Assembly (NCBI RefSeq): GCF_019352895.1
Contig: NZ_JAAAFX010000015.1
Span: 1 to 64,000 of the forward strand
DNA from: Variovorax boronicumulans
GTDB taxonomy: Bacteria; Pseudomonadota; Gammaproteobacteria; Burkholderiales; Burkholderiaceae_C
Length of the DNA: 64,000 bases
Reading direction: 5' to 3'
A model generated the notes under the pieces. The model had not been told where the DNA came from, made no database searches, and saw only the letters and a list, made by a program, of their open reading frames with translations. Numbering within the stretch: position 1 is the stretch's first letter; every line of letters starts with the position of its first letter. Positions 31,882 through 42,313 of this stretch are shown one piece after another. The position numbers and the translations under genes were made by a program.

Positions 31882-34800
31882 GTGACGCAGCCTTCCCACA
31901 CCGCCCAACCCGTCGTGACCGTGTTCGAGGGCGGCAGCGCACTCAGCGACTTCCGCGCGCGCCAGCTGCTGCCCCGGCTGCAGGCCATCGAACCGAAGAT
32001 CGAGGCCCTCGCGGCCCGCTTCGTCCACCTGGTCGTGACCGATGCCGCGCCCGATACCGCCGCGCGCGAGCGCTTCGCGGCCCTGCTGAGCTATGGCGAG
32101 CCCTTCGCGGCGCCCAGGAGCGCGACCGAACTGGTCGTCACGCCGCGCCTCGGCACCGTGTCGCCCTGGGCGTCCAAGGCCACCGACATCGCCCACAACT
32201 GCGGCCTGGCGCTGCGCCGCGTCGAGCGCGTCGTGCAGTACCACCTGAGCCTGAAGTCGCCGCTGATCGGCAAGGCCCCGGTGCTCGAAGGCGAGAAGCT
32301 GCTGGCGGTGGCCGGCCTGCTGCACGACCGCATGACCGAATCGGTGCTGCCCGCGCTCGACGGCGCCGCCGCGCTGTTCGCCGAGCTCGATGCGCAGCCG
32401 ATGGTGCAGGTCGACGTGCTGGGCGGCGGTCGCGCGGCCCTGGTCTCGGCCAACACCACTTTCGGCCTGGCGCTGGCCGAGGACGAGATCGACTACCTGG
32501 TCGAGGCCTTCACCAGGCTCGGGCGCAACCCCAGCGACGTCGAGCTCATGATGTTCGCCCAAGCCAACAGCGAGCATTGCCGCCACAAGATCTTCAACGC
32601 CGACTTCGTGATCGACGGCCAGCAGCAACCGATCAGCCTGTTCGGCATGATCCGCCACACCGAGAAGCAGAACCCCCAGCACACCGTGGTGGCCTACGCC
32701 GACAACGCGTCGATCATGGAAGGCCAGCAGATCGAGCGCTTCGTGGCCCGCACCGACGCGAACGGCGCGCGCTACGACAAGGAAAGCGCGCTGAGCCACG
32801 TGCTGATGAAGGTCGAGACGCACAACCACCCGACCGCCATCTCGCCCTTCCCCGGTGCCTCGACCGGCGCCGGCGGCGAGATCCGCGACGAGGGCGCGAC
32901 CGGCCGCGGCTCCAAGCCCAAGGCCGGCCTGACCGGCTTCACCGTGTCCAAGCTCTGGCCGGAAGAGGGTCACTACGGCAAGCCCGCCCACATCGCGAGC
33001 CCGCTGCAGATCATGACCGAGGGTCCGCTGGGCGGCGCCGCCTTCAACAACGAATTCGGCCGGCCCAACCTGCTGGGCTACTTCCGCGAGTACGAGCAGG
33101 CGATTGAAAGCGATGCCGACACCGTGCAGCGCGGCTACCACAAGCCCATCATGATCGCGGGCGGCCTCGGCAGCATCGACGCCACGCAGACGAAGAAGAT
33201 CCTGTTCCCCGCGGGCTCGCTGCTGATCCAGCTGGGCGGCCCCGGCATGCGCATCGGCATGGGCGGCAGCGCCGCCAGCTCGATGGCCACCGGCGCCAAC
33301 GCGGCCGAGCTCGACTTCGACTCGGTGCAGCGCGGCAACCCCGAGATCGAGCGCCGTGCGCAGGAGGTCATCAACCACTGCTGGCAGCAGGGCGCGGCCA
33401 ACCCGATCCTGGCGATCCACGACGTGGGTGCGGGCGGCCTGAGCAACGCCTTCCCCGAACTCACCAACGACGCCGGCCGCGGCGCGCGCTTCGACCTGCG
33501 CGCGGTGCCGCTGGAAGAGTCGGGCATGGCGCCCAAGGAAATCTGGTGCAACGAGAGCCAGGAGCGCTACGTGCTGGCCATCGCGCCCGAGTCGCTCGAA
33601 CAGTTCAAGGCCTTCTGCGATCGGGAGCGCTGCCCGTTCTCGGTGGTGGGCGTGGCGACGGAGGCGCGCCAGCTGCTGGTGGCGGACGAGGGCGCAGGCG
33701 CCCAGCCCGTCGACATGCCGATGGACGTCCTTTTGGGCAAGCCGCCCAAGATGCTGCGCGACGTGAAGACCGTCGCGCGCAAGTTCAAGCCGCTCGACCT
33801 GACCGGCGTGTCGCTGCAGAAGGCCGCGATCGACGTGCTCTCGCACCCGACCGTGGCCTCGAAGCGCTTCCTGATCACCATCGGCGACCGCACCGTCGGC
33901 GGCCTCAGCCACCGCGACCAGATGGTCGGCCCGTGGCAGGTGCCGGTGGCCGATTGCGCGGTCACGCTGGCCGACTACAGCGGCTTCGGGGGCGAGGCCA
34001 TGAGCATGGGCGAGCGCACGCCGCTGGCCGCGCTCGACGCGCCGGCCTCGGGCCGCATGGCGGTGGCCGAGGCCATCACCAACCTGCTGGCCGCGCCGAT
34101 CGAGCTCTCGCGCGTCAAGCTCTCGGCCAACTGGATGGCGGCCTGCGGCGAAGCCGGCGAGGACGCCGCGCTCTACGAGACCGTGAAGGCGGTCGGCCTC
34201 GAGCTGTGTCCGGCACTGGGCATCTCGATCCCGGTGGGCAAGGATTCGCTGTCGATGCGCACGCAGTGGTCGGACGGCGCCGAGAAGAAGAAGGTCAGCT
34301 CGCCGGTGAGCCTGATCGTCACCGCCTTCGCCACGCTGGCCGATGTGCGGGGCACGCTCACGCCGCAACTCGACCGCGACGAGGCCGACACCACGCTGGT
34401 GCTGATCGACCTGGGCCGCGGCCGGCACCGCATGGCGGGCAGCATCCTGGCGCAGACCCTGGGCCAGAGCGGCGACACCGTGCCCGACCTCGACCATCCC
34501 GAAGACCTCGTGAACCTGGTCAAGGCGGTGAACCTGCTGCGCGCCGAGGGCAAGATCCTCGCGCTGCACGACCGCAGCGACGGCGGCCTGTTCGCGGCCA
34601 CCTGCGAGATGGCCTTTGCGGGCCAGGTCGGCGTGGCGCTCAACGTCGACATGCTGGTCACCGAAGGCGACGGCATCTCCGACAGCCGCATGGAAACCGG
34701 CGACGCCAAGAACTGGGCCCAGCAGGTCAGCGCGCGGCGCGAGGAACTCACGCTCAAGGCCCTGTTCAGCGAAGAGCTGGGCATGGTGCTGCAGGTGCGC

Positions 34801-35892
34801 ACGGCCGAGCGCAACGAAGTCATGCAACTGCTGCGCGCCCACGGGCTGAGCGCCCACAGCCATTTCGTCGGCAAGACCCGGCCGGCCAGCTCGCCGCTCG
34901 AGGTCGGCAAGGGCAAGATCGAAGTCTGGCGCGATGCCAAGTCGGTGTTCAGCGCGACGCTGCACGACCTGCACCAGGTCTGGGACTCGGTGAGCTGGAA
35001 GATCGCGCGCGAGCGCGACAACCCGGCCTGCGCCGATGCCGAGCACGCCGCCGCGGGCGAGCCCTCGAACCCGGGCCTGCACGTGTTCCTGCCGAACGCA
35101 CAACCGGCCGCGCCGGCCATCCTGCAGTCGCGTCCCAAGGTCGCGATCCTGCGCGAGCAGGGCGTCAACTCGCATGTCGAGATGGCCTATGCCTTCACCG
35201 AGGCCGGTTTCGAGGCCTTCGACGTGCACATGACCGACCTGCAGACCGGCCGTGCCGACCTGGCCGATTTCAAGGGCGTGGTCGCCTGCGGCGGCTTCAG
35301 CTACGGCGACACGCTGGGCGCGGGCATCGGCTGGGCACGCAGCATCACCTTCAACCCCAAGCTCTCGGAACAGTTCCAGGCCTTCTTCGGCCGTGCCGAC
35401 ACCTTCGGCCTGGGCGTGTGCAACGGCTGCCAGATGTTCGCCGAGCTGGCCGACATCATCCCGGGTGCCGAAGCCTGGCCGCGCTTCACCACCAACCAGA
35501 GCGAGCGCTTCGAGGCGCGGCTGGCGATGGTCGAGGTGCTGGAGTCGCCCAGCATCTTCTTCGGCGGCCTCGCCGGCAGCCGCCTGCCGATCGCGGTGGC
35601 GCACGGCGAGGGCTATGCCAACTTCAAGCACCGCGGCGACGCGACGAAGGCCATCGCGGCCATGCGCTACGTCGACAACCACGGCCAGCCGACCGAGCAG
35701 TACCCGTTCAACCCGAACGGCAGCGCGGGCGGCCTGACCTCGGTCACGACCGCGGACGGCCGCTTCACTGCCGTCATGCCCCATCCGGAGCGCGTGTTCC
35801 GCAACATCCAGATGAGCTGGACCTCGGAAGACAAGAGCGGTTGGAGCCCGTGGATGCAGATCTGGCGCAATGCGCGCAAGTGGGTGGGCTGA
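31882..35892 (+). CDS. purL: Phosphoribosylformylglycinamidine synthase
   Basis: A single-chain (large type) FGAM synthase of about 1336 residues, catalysing the fourth step of purine synthesis with ATP and glutamine. An N-terminal PurS-like domain ([17 protein letters not shown]), two AIRS-like synthetase halves ([17 protein letters not shown] near residue 315) and a C-terminal glutamine amidotransferase with the nucleophile C1180 in GVCNGCQMF are in the expected order. The start is unclear: GTG 31882 gives a normal N-terminus; GTG 31819 would add 21 Pro/Ala-rich residues. Neither has a good ribosome site. Confidence 0.95.
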   Translation: MTQPSHTAQPVVTVFEGGSALSDFRARQLLPRLQAIEPKIEALAARFVHLVVTDAAPDTAARERFAALLSYGEPFAAPRSATELVVTPRLGTVSPWASKATDIAHNCGLALRRVERVVQYHLSLKSPLIGKAPVLEGEKLLAVAGLLHDRMTESVLPALDGAAALFAELDAQPMVQVDVLGGGRAALVSANTTFGLALAEDEIDYLVEAFTRLGRNPSDVELMMFAQANSEHCRHKIFNADFVIDGQQQPISLFGMIRHTEKQNPQHTVVAYADNASIMEGQQIERFVARTDANGARYDKESALSHVLMKVETHNHPTAISPFPGASTGAGGEIRDEGATGRGSKPKAGLTGFTVSKLWPEEGHYGKPAHIASPLQIMTEGPLGGAAFNNEFGRPNLLGYFREYEQAIESDADTVQRGYHKPIMIAGGLGSIDATQTKKILFPAGSLLIQLGGPGMRIGMGGSAASSMATGANAAELDFDSVQRGNPEIERRAQEVINHCWQQGAANPILAIHDVGAGGLSNAFPELTNDAGRGARFDLRAVPLEESGMAPKEIWCNESQERYVLAIAPESLEQFKAFCDRERCPFSVVGVATEARQLLVADEGAGAQPVDMPMDVLLGKPPKMLRDVKTVARKFKPLDLTGVSLQKAAIDVLSHPTVASKRFLITIGDRTVGGLSHRDQMVGPWQVPVADCAVTLADYSGFGGEAMSMGERTPLAALDAPASGRMAVAEAITNLLAAPIELSRVKLSANWMAACGEAGEDAALYETVKAVGLELCPALGISIPVGKDSLSMRTQWSDGAEKKKVSSPVSLIVTAFATLADVRGTLTPQLDRDEADTTLVLIDLGRGRHRMAGSILAQTLGQSGDTVPDLDHPEDLVNLVKAVNLLRAEGKILALHDRSDGGLFAATCEMAFAGQVGVALNVDMLVTEGDGISDSRMETGDAKNWAQQVSARREELTLKALFSEELGMVLQVRTAERNEVMQLLRAHGLSAHSHFVGKTRPASSPLEVGKGKIEVWRDAKSVFSATLHDLHQVWDSVSWKIARERDNPACADAEHAAAGEPSNPGLHVFLPNAQPAAPAILQSRPKVAILREQGVNSHVEMAYAFTEAGFEAFDVHMTDLQTGRADLADFKGVVACGGFSYGDTLGAGIGWARSITFNPKLSEQFQAFFGRADTFGLGVCNGCQMFAELADIIPGAEAWPRFTTNQSERFEARLAMVEVLESPSIFFGGLAGSRLPIAVAHGEGYANFKHRGDATKAIAAMRYVDNHGQPTEQYPFNPNGSAGGLTSVTTADGRFTAVMPHPERVFRNIQMSWTSEDKSGWSPWMQIWRNARKWVG

Positions 35893-35967
35893 CCCCACGC
35901 CAGGCTGCCATCGATTCGTGTGCGCTGGCGCACTGCGCATGCCCCCGGCGGCCTCGATGATCACCCG

Positions 35968-36870
35968 ATGCTGAATCGCCGTGACTTCGTGGGGGCCCTG
36001 GGTGCCGTTCTTCCGCTGGCCGACGCGCTGTCGGCCGAGCCTTTCCTTGCATTGAAGCCATCGCCGCGCATGCCGGTGCTGTTCGTCGGCCATGGCAGTC
36101 CGATGAATGCGATCGGCGACAACGCCTACCGGCGCAGCTGGCAGGCGCTGGGCGCGGAGTTCGGCCGCAGGTATCCGACGCCACAACTGATCCTGTGCGT
36201 GTCGGCCCACTGGCTCACGCAGGGCGGCTGGTTCCTCACCGCGATGGCGAAGCCCAAGACGATCCACGACTTCGGCGGCTTCCCGCAGGAAGTGTTCGAC
36301 CAGCAGTTTCCCGCCCCCGGCTCACCTGCCGCTGCCGCGGAGATCGCGCAGTTCGTGCGCCAGCCGGTCGGCGGCACGGCCCTGGGGCTCGATCGCGAGG
36401 AGTGGGGCTTCGACCACGGCACCTGGTCGGTGCTCAAGCCGATGTTCCCGCAGGCGCAGATTCCGGTGGTGCAGCTGAGCATGGACTACAGCCGCACGCC
36501 GGCCGAGCACGCGATGATGGGCCGGCAACTCAAGGCCTTGCGCGAGCGCGGCGTGCTGATCGTGGGCAGCGGCAACCTGGTGCACAACCTGCGCGTGACG
36601 CGCCGCGGCACCGCGCCGGACCAGGCCTACGACTGGGCCCATGCCTTCGATCGCATCGTGACCGAGCAACTGGAGAAGGGCGATCTGGCGTCGCTGCCGC
36701 GCTTCCAGTCGCTGGGCGCCGTGGCGCAGCAGGCGCACCCGACGCACGAGCACTACCTGCCGCTGCTCTATGCAGCCGGAGCGGTCGATGCGGGCAAGGA
36801 AGCGCCACGCTTCTTCAACGCCGACTTCCAGTCGGCGTCCATCTCGATGCGTTCCGTCGTCTGGGGCTGA
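35968..36870 (+). CDS. DODA/YgiD-type extradiol dioxygenase with Tat-like signal
   Basis: A 300-residue member of the 4,5-DOPA extradiol dioxygenase (LigB superfamily, YgiD) group. The metal-binding segments are HGSPMNA (near residue 36), SAHW (near 74) and HPTHEHYLPLLYAAG near the C-terminus. The enzymes open catechol rings or have uncertain substrates. The N-terminus MLNRRDFVGALGAVLPLADA looks like a twin-arginine export signal, absent from the cytosolic YgiD. ATG 35968 is used; the frame is open upstream to 35920 without homology. It is the last plus-strand gene before a minus-strand block and may not be co-transcribed with purL. Confidence 0.85.
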   Translation: MLNRRDFVGALGAVLPLADALSAEPFLALKPSPRMPVLFVGHGSPMNAIGDNAYRRSWQALGAEFGRRYPTPQLILCVSAHWLTQGGWFLTAMAKPKTIHDFGGFPQEVFDQQFPAPGSPAAAAEIAQFVRQPVGGTALGLDREEWGFDHGTWSVLKPMFPQAQIPVVQLSMDYSRTPAEHAMMGRQLKALRERGVLIVGSGNLVHNLRVTRRGTAPDQAYDWAHAFDRIVTEQLEKGDLASLPRFQSLGAVAQQAHPTHEHYLPLLYAAGAVDAGKEAPRFFNADFQSASISMRSVVWG

Positions 36871-36879
36871 ACGCGGCGC

Positions 36880-37332
36880 TCAGCAATAGCGCTGCAGCAG
36901 CGGCCGCGCCATGCGCGGGTCGGTGGCCTGCTTCGGGTCCCACGACCACATCGACAGCGTGCCCATGATCGCGGTGCGCTCGACGCCACCGTTCTGCGCG
37001 TAGAGCCGGCTCTGCACGTTCTGGGCGCGGCGGCCGCGGCAGTCGATGGCCACCAGGTAGGCCAGCGAGCGGTAGCTGCCCAGCAGGCCGGCCTCGCGTT
37101 CCTTCTCCATGTCGACCAGCACCAGCACGGCCGGGTAGGCGCGGTCGTCGTCGGTGTTGTGGTTCTGGACTTCCACCAGCCCGCGGCGATCGACATAGAT
37201 GCCCCGCACCTCGCGGCCGAACTGCATGCCTTCGAGCGCTTGCCAGCGCTCCGGTGCGGGCTGGGCGCCGACGGAAACGTTCAGCAGCGCCCAAAGCGCC
37301 ACGCCGGCCAGGCGGGAAATGGAAATTCTCAT
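36880..37332 (-). CDS. Small secreted protein, surface-adhesin-E-like
   Basis: A 150-residue protein with a Sec signal peptide (cleavage near residue 23, VSVGAQ). The mature part has the pattern GREVRGIYVDRRGLVEVQNH and YLVAIDCRGRRAQNVQSRLY, which is reminiscent of the small surface-adhesin protein E domain found in many Burkholderiales. Two cysteines (in IDCRG and the terminal YC) could form a disulfide. The function is unknown. It lies downstream of the ppiC terminator on the same strand, so it has its own promoter. Confidence 0.7.
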   Translation of the reverse strand: MRISISRLAGVALWALLNVSVGAQPAPERWQALEGMQFGREVRGIYVDRRGLVEVQNHNTDDDRAYPAVLVLVDMEKEREAGLLGSYRSLAYLVAIDCRGRRAQNVQSRLYAQNGGVERTAIMGTLSMWSWDPKQATDPRMARPLLQRYC

Positions 37333-37347
37333 GGGGCCTCGCGGATC

Positions 37348-37384
37348 GAAAAAAAGAAAAGGCGGCACGAGGCCGCCTTTTACA
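37348..37384 (-). terminator. Intrinsic terminator after the PpiC-like gene
   Basis: Read on the minus strand, GGCGGC, a 5-base loop, then GCCGCC is followed by TTTTCTTTTTTTC. It stands 17-50 bases after the stop of the PpiC-like gene. This is the clearest intrinsic terminator in the window, and ends the selO-to-ppiC run. Confidence 0.88.
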
Positions 37385-37400
37385 CGAGCTCAGCCGTCGA

Positions 37401-38186
37401 TCACTCGATCTTTGCCTTGGCGCGCAGCTCTTCTTGATACTTCTGCAGGCGTTGCTGCTGCAGCTGCTGCGTGATCTGCGGTTTGACTTCGTCGATCTTC
37501 GGCAACTCGGCCTGGCGGATGTCGTCGACGCGGATGATGTGGTAGCCGAACTGCGACTTGATCGGGGCCGGCGTGGTCTCGCCCTTGCCCAGCTTGATCA
37601 TGGCTTCCGAGAATTCGGGCACGAAGCTCGCGGGGTTGGCCCAGTCGAGGTCGCCACCGTTGGCACCCGATCCCGGATCCTTGCTCTGCTTCTTGGCGAT
37701 GTCCTCGAACTTCGCGCCCTTCTTCAGGTCGGCGATGATCTTCTTGGCTTCGTCTTCGGTCTCCACCAGGATGTGGCGCGCCTTGTATTCCTTGCCGCCG
37801 TTGGCCGCCACGAACTTGTCGTATTCGGCCTGCACGTCGGCATCGGTCACCGGATGGGTCTTGCGGTAGTTGTCGAACAGGGCGCGGATCAGGATGGCCT
37901 GGCGGGCGAGTTCGAGCTGGCTCTTGTAGTCGTCGCTGGCGTCCAGGCTCTGCTTCTGGGCTTCCTGCATGAACACTTCGCGGGCGATGACTTCCTCGCG
38001 CAGCTGCGGTTCCATTTCCGGCGTCACGGGACGGCCCGCGGCAGCCAACTGCTGGGCCAGCACTTCCATGCGGGCCTTGGGCACGGCTTTGCCGTTGACG
38101 ATCGCCACGTTTTGCGCAAACGCGCCAACGGAAGCTGCGCTCAGCACGAGGGCTGCTGCCAGGGTCTTCAGGGTAGGTTGTTTCAT
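37401..38186 (-). CDS. Periplasmic peptidyl-prolyl isomerase (parvulin, PpiC/SurA-like)
   Basis: A 261-residue exported parvulin-type prolyl isomerase that helps outer-membrane or periplasmic proteins fold. The signal peptide ends near residue 25 (GAFAQ). A SurA-like N-terminal helical region (about 26-130) precedes the parvulin domain (about 135-225, with ARHILVETEDEA and FGYHIIRVDD). The C-terminus is a glutamine-rich helix. It is the last gene of the minus-strand run that starts at selO and is followed by a strong terminator. Confidence 0.9.
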   Translation of the reverse strand: MKQPTLKTLAAALVLSAASVGAFAQNVAIVNGKAVPKARMEVLAQQLAAAGRPVTPEMEPQLREEVIAREVFMQEAQKQSLDASDDYKSQLELARQAILIRALFDNYRKTHPVTDADVQAEYDKFVAANGGKEYKARHILVETEDEAKKIIADLKKGAKFEDIAKKQSKDPGSGANGGDLDWANPASFVPEFSEAMIKLGKGETTPAPIKSQFGYHIIRVDDIRQAELPKIDEVKPQITQQLQQQRLQKYQEELRAKAKIE

Positions 38187-38294
38187 GGAATGGTCCTTAG
38201 GACTCGCAGGGTGAGATCGCGCAAAGCGCAGTGGTGAAAGGGGGTGTCTCGTGCCGCCGTAGGAGAGGGCGGTCCGCGAAGGAAATCGTGCGGC

Positions 38295-38558
38295 TCAGAG
38301 CGTTTCGATGGCGATGGCGTGAACGCCCTCGGCGATGAAAAAGTGCAGCGCATCATACACAAGCCGATGCCGCGCCACGCGGGGCTTTCCGGCGAATTCG
38401 GGGCTGGCGATGCGGACCCTGAAATGGGTCCCGTAGCCCTCGGCGCCGGCGCCCGCATGGCCCGCATGCGCGGCGCTTTCGTCGATCACTTCGAGGGTGG
38501 TGGGCTGCAGCTTCTCGCGCAGCACCGCGTCCAGCTGGGCGGCGGTGTAGAGCGTCAT
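38295..38558 (-). CDS. BolA-family protein
   Basis: An 87-residue BolA-like protein. Family members partner with monothiol glutaredoxins to bind Fe-S clusters or regulate cell shape. [20 protein letters not shown] and HRLVYDAL give the BolA fold pattern (a C/H-type metal ligand H is in GTHF and RHR). A short Gly/Ala/His-rich insert ([11 protein letters not shown]) distinguishes it. The ATG overlaps the stop of yciB (ATGA), so it is coupled to that gene. Confidence 0.9.
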   Translation of the reverse strand: MTLYTAAQLDAVLREKLQPTTLEVIDESAAHAGHAGAGAEGYGTHFRVRIASPEFAGKPRVARHRLVYDALHFFIAEGVHAIAIETL

Positions 38559-39097
38559 GCGGCGGGCGTGTCTTCGGATTTCAGGTGGGGTGCGATGTAG
38601 AGCCCCTGCGCGATCAGGAACACGATCGGGAAGGCGTAGCCCCAGAGCTTGAAGTTGACCCAGGCCTCGGTGCTGAAGTACAGCGCGACGTAGCCGTTGA
38701 TGACCGCCATGAACAGGCAGTAGCCGATCCAGGCGATGTTGAGGTGGGTCCAGATGCGTTGCGGCAGTTGCAGCTGTGCGCCCAGCATGGCCTGCAGGAA
38801 GTTCTTGCGGAAGCCCCACAGCGCCACGGCCAGCGCGATCGCCATCGCGCCGTACAGCACGGTCGGCTTCCACTTGATGAAGCGGTCGTCGTGCAGCACC
38901 AGCGTCAGCGTGCCGAACAGCAGGATCAACACCAGCGTCGCCTTCTGCATGGTCTGCAGCTTGCGCTCGATGGCATAGGTGATGACCATCTGCAGCACGG
39001 TGGCGCCCATCAGCACCGCGGTCGCGACATAGATGTCGGCCAGCTTGTAGGCGCCGAAGAACAGCAGGATGGGGAAGAAGTCGAGGATCAGTTTCAT
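38555..39097 (-). CDS. yciB: Septation protein A / YciB (IspZ)
   Basis: A 180-residue inner-membrane protein with five or six helices. The N-terminus [19 protein letters not shown] and the internal [17 protein letters not shown] are the YciB/IspZ signatures. It affects cell-envelope synthesis and septation in enterobacteria and Shigella, with an unresolved biochemical role. It lies 16 bases after msrB on the same strand and overlaps the BolA gene. Confidence 0.94.
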   Translation of the reverse strand: MKLILDFFPILLFFGAYKLADIYVATAVLMGATVLQMVITYAIERKLQTMQKATLVLILLFGTLTLVLHDDRFIKWKPTVLYGAMAIALAVALWGFRKNFLQAMLGAQLQLPQRIWTHLNIAWIGYCLFMAVINGYVALYFSTEAWVNFKLWGYAFPIVFLIAQGLYIAPHLKSEDTPAA

Positions 39098-39113
39098 GCG
39101 GAGCGGGGAGGCG

Positions 39114-39542
39114 TCAGTCCTTGCGGGGTTCGAAATCCAGCGACGCCGAATTCATGCAGTAGCGTAACCCGGTCGGCGTGGGGCCATCCGGAAACACATG
39201 GCCGAGGTGGGCGCCGCACTGGGTGCAGACATTCTCGGTGCGCGTCATGCCGTGCGAGCGGTCGACGATGTTGGTGATGGCGCCGGGCACGGCTTCTTCG
39301 GAGAAGCTGGGCCAGCCGCAGCCGGCGTCGAACTTGGTCGCGGCCTCGAACAGCTTGGCGCCGCAGCACACGCAGTGGTAGGTGCCGTCGTCCCAGTGGG
39401 CTTCGTACTTGCCGGTGAAGGGGCGCTCGGTCGCGGCATGGCGCGTGACCTCGAAGGCGCCTTTCTCGGCGCCTTTCTCGGCCAGCAGCGCCTTCCATTC
39501 GGCATCGGTCTTCTGGATCTTGGGGGTGGAAGGGGAGGTCAT
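39114..39542 (-). CDS. msrB: Peptide methionine-(R)-S-oxide reductase
   Basis: A 142-residue MsrB that repairs R-methionine sulfoxide. Zinc is bound by two CxxC pairs, C57/C60 and C106/C109. The catalytic cysteine is C129 in [10 protein letters not shown], and GCGWPSF (C75) may provide the resolving cysteine. There is no export signal, so it works in the cytosol. The ATG overlaps the selO stop by four bases (ATGA), so methionine repair is coupled to SelO. Confidence 0.95.
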   Translation of the reverse strand: MTSPSTPKIQKTDAEWKALLAEKGAEKGAFEVTRHAATERPFTGKYEAHWDDGTYHCVCCGAKLFEAATKFDAGCGWPSFSEEAVPGAITNIVDRSHGMTRTENVCTQCGAHLGHVFPDGPTPTGLRYCMNSASLDFEPRKD

Positions 39543-41020
39543 GAGGAGCAGCTGATTTCGATCGTGGAGGCCCAGTCGGGCGGGAATCCGGCATAGGCGT
39601 CGTGGCCGGCGTGTTCTTCAAATGGGGTTTCGAGCAGTTTCAGCAAGGTGGCGACCCCCGAGAAGTCCTTGGCCGCGGCCAATTCGATCGCCTGCTGGCC
39701 CAGGTGGTTCCGCAGCACGAATTTGGGATTGGCGGCGTGCATGGTCGTGGCGGCTGCCGCCGAGGGCAGGCCCGCGTGCCGTTGCGTGAAGGTGGCGAGC
39801 CAGGCGTCGATGCCCGCCGGGTCGACGAACAGGTCGCGCACCGGCTGCAGGTCGCCCGTGGCCATGGCGTCGGACAGGCGGCGCCAGAAGATCGTCCAGT
39901 CCGTCCGCTCGGCGGCCAGCACCCGCAGCACGCCGTCGACCAGTGGCCGGTCGGCTTCGCCGGCATCGGAAAGGCCCAGCTTGGCGCCCATGCGGGCGTC
40001 GAACTCGCGCGGGAAGACCGTCTTGTACGACTCGAGCGCGGCGATCGCCAGTTCCTGGTCGCCGATCAGCGGCAGCAGCGCCTGGGCCAGGCAGAACAGG
40101 TTCCAGTAGGCCACGTTGGGCTGCTGGTTGAAGGCGTAGCGGCCTTGCGTGTCGCTGTGGTTGCAGATGTGGGCCGGGTCGAAGCCGTCGAGGAACTGGA
40201 ACGGGCCGTAGTCGATGGTGAGCCCGAGGATGCTCATGTTGTCGGTGTTCATCACGCCGTGGCAGAAGCCCACCGCCTGCCAGCGGGCCAGCAGCGCGGC
40301 CGTGCGTTCGCTCACGGCCTCGAGGAAGGCTGCGTAGGCGTTGCCGCCGAAGCGCTCGGTGTGGCGGCAGGCCGGGTAATGGCGGTCGATCACGTGGTCG
40401 GCCAGCGCGCGCAGCTCGTCGATGCGCTCGGCGGCCGCGAAATGCTCGAAGTGGCCGAAGCGGATGAAGCTGGGTGCGACCCGCGCTACGACGGCAGCGG
40501 TCTCCAACGCTTCACGGCGCACGGGTTGGTCGGAGCCGGTCACGCTGAGCGCGCGGGTGGTCGGGATGCCCAGGCCGTGCATGGCTTCGCTGCAGAGGAA
40601 TTCGCGGATGCTCGAGCGCAGCACGGCGCGGCCGTCGCCGCCGCGCGAGTAGGGCGTGCGGCCCGCGCCCTTGAGCTGCACCTCGAGTCCGCCCTCGGCC
40701 TCGCCGATCGCGATCGCGCGGCCGTCGCCCAGCTGGCCGGCCCAGACACCGAACTGGTGGCCGCTGTAGACCGTGGCGTAGGGCTGGGTGCCGGCGATCG
40801 GCAGGCTGCCGGTCAGGGCCGCGAGGGTGCGCTCCGACTGTCGCCATTCGGCGGGCAGGCCGAGTTCGCGCGCCACCGCGTCGCTGTGGCCGACCCAGTA
40901 GGGCGCGGGCAGGGGGGTGGGGCGCAGGGCGGTGAAAAAGGCGGGACCCAGGGTGGTGAAGCCGGGTTTCCAGCGCAATCCCAGGTCGGCAACCTCGAGG
41001 TCTTCGGCAAGCAGGCTCAT
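39539..41020 (-). CDS. selO: Protein adenylyltransferase SelO/YdiU
   Basis: A 493-residue pseudokinase-fold enzyme that transfers AMP to proteins, linked to redox-stress protection in E. coli and yeast. [20 protein letters not shown] and [19 protein letters not shown] are diagnostic. The bacterial protein carries no selenocysteine; the C-terminus ends in cysteine (EISCSS) as in many bacterial members. It is translationally coupled to msrB. A 64-base gap separates it from the AraC gene upstream, so it could start its own operon. Confidence 0.95.
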   Translation of the reverse strand: MSLLAEDLEVADLGLRWKPGFTTLGPAFFTALRPTPLPAPYWVGHSDAVARELGLPAEWRQSERTLAALTGSLPIAGTQPYATVYSGHQFGVWAGQLGDGRAIAIGEAEGGLEVQLKGAGRTPYSRGGDGRAVLRSSIREFLCSEAMHGLGIPTTRALSVTGSDQPVRREALETAAVVARVAPSFIRFGHFEHFAAAERIDELRALADHVIDRHYPACRHTERFGGNAYAAFLEAVSERTAALLARWQAVGFCHGVMNTDNMSILGLTIDYGPFQFLDGFDPAHICNHSDTQGRYAFNQQPNVAYWNLFCLAQALLPLIGDQELAIAALESYKTVFPREFDARMGAKLGLSDAGEADRPLVDGVLRVLAAERTDWTIFWRRLSDAMATGDLQPVRDLFVDPAGIDAWLATFTQRHAGLPSAAAATTMHAANPKFVLRNHLGQQAIELAAAKDFSGVATLLKLLETPFEEHAGHDAYAGFPPDWASTIEISCSS

Positions 41021-41084
41021 GACCGGATTGTCCGGCAGAGCGCGAAACCCCTGGCCGAGCGGGCCATCCCCGGCCCTGGGACGG

Positions 41085-42179
41085 TCAATGGCTCAGCGAC
41101 GGCGTGTGCCAGATCCGTGCCCGGTACTGCGCGGGCGGCAGGCCGAACCAGCGCTTGCAGGCGCGGAAGAAGTTGCTGCTGTCGACGAAGCCCAGCAGGT
41201 CGGCCACGTCGGTCAGCGTGTGGCGGTCTTCGGCCAGGTACTGCTGTGCCAGCTCGCGGCGCGTGCGGTCGAGCAGCGACTGGTAGGACACCGATTCCTC
41301 CTGCAGCCGGCGCTGCAGCGTGCGCTCGGCCAGCCCGAGGCCGGCGGCCACGTCCTGGCGGCGCGGCTCGCCCTGCTGCAGGCGGCGCGCGATCTCGGCG
41401 CACACCAGGGTGCTGGTGGTGGTCTGGCCCAGCAGGTTCAACTGGTCGTCCAGCAGGTGTTCCTGCATCTGGCCCAGCGCCGGGTGGTGGGTGGGCAGCG
41501 GCATGGTCATGTCGGCTTCCGACAGCAGCATGCGGTTGGCGACCGCGTTGAAGCCCACGTCGCAGCCGAAGGCCTCGCGGTGCAGCCGGTCGCTGGCCGG
41601 GGTCGGGTAGACGAACTCCATGGCCAGCGGCTGCAGTTCGCGCCGCGTGAGCCACTGGCATTGCATCAGCGTGGTCAGCAGCGCGTACTCGACGCGCTGG
41701 CGCGGGATCGGCAGGCTGCCGCCGTTGTGCGACATCACCAGCCAGCAGCCGCGCGTGTCGGACTGCAGCGAGAAGGCGGTCGCATCCGAGATCACCGCCA
41801 TGTAGCGCGTCAGCCGCACCAGCGCGGCGCCCAGGTCGGGGCTGCAGGCCATCGCATGGCCGACCGTGCCCAGCTTGCTGTGCGTGGCGGCCAGGTCGCG
41901 GTGCAGGCCCAGCGTGGTCTTGCCGGCGCGCGCCAGCGCGAGCTGCCAGAGCACGGTGATCTCGTCGACCGGGATGCGGGCGTTCTGGCGCAGCAGCGAG
42001 TCGGGTTCGAAGCCGGCATCGCGCAGCAGCGACGGCACGTCGAGCCCCTCGGCCTCGAACATCGACAGCACGCCTTCGAGCCAGGCGGCGGAGCTGGTGC
42101 GAAGTTCCGGCTGTTGCGCGCAACCGGGTCGGCGCAGCGGCCGACGCGGATGGCGAGAGATTTGGGCTCCTGAAGTCAT
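41085..42179 (-). CDS. AraC-family transcriptional regulator
   Basis: A 364-residue regulator with an N-terminal effector domain of the arabinose-binding-like (PF12625) type (about 35-220) and a C-terminal double HTH domain (about 265-360, ending [22 protein letters not shown]). It is divergent from the esterase gene with a 134-base gap and probably controls it and perhaps the downstream catabolic genes. The effector is unknown; the family includes regulators of fatty or aromatic acid catabolism. ATG 42179 is chosen since no better start exists. Confidence 0.9.
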   Translation of the reverse strand: MTSGAQISRHPRRPLRRPGCAQQPELRTSSAAWLEGVLSMFEAEGLDVPSLLRDAGFEPDSLLRQNARIPVDEITVLWQLALARAGKTTLGLHRDLAATHSKLGTVGHAMACSPDLGAALVRLTRYMAVISDATAFSLQSDTRGCWLVMSHNGGSLPIPRQRVEYALLTTLMQCQWLTRRELQPLAMEFVYPTPASDRLHREAFGCDVGFNAVANRMLLSEADMTMPLPTHHPALGQMQEHLLDDQLNLLGQTTTSTLVCAEIARRLQQGEPRRQDVAAGLGLAERTLQRRLQEESVSYQSLLDRTRRELAQQYLAEDRHTLTDVADLLGFVDSSNFFRACKRWFGLPPAQYRARIWHTPSLSH

Positions 42180-42313
42180 TGCTTTGGCTCGCTTGCGATA
42201 GCGGGGAAAACGGCGACCGTTCCTAGAATTTTGACGGGTTCGATGGCTTCGCAGTATGGGTCACCGGACACCAATCCAGAAATTCCGATTAACCCGGTGT
42301 GGATACAACAAGA

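Noticed and set aside
31843-36267. Antisense open frame of about 1470 codons across purL.
   Set aside because: Shadow of purL caused by rare stop codons in GC-rich sequence; no signal, motif or ribosome site.
41021-41084. GGGCC/GGCCC hairpin between the AraC gene and selO.
   Set aside because: Short, without T run; not separable from background GC symmetry.
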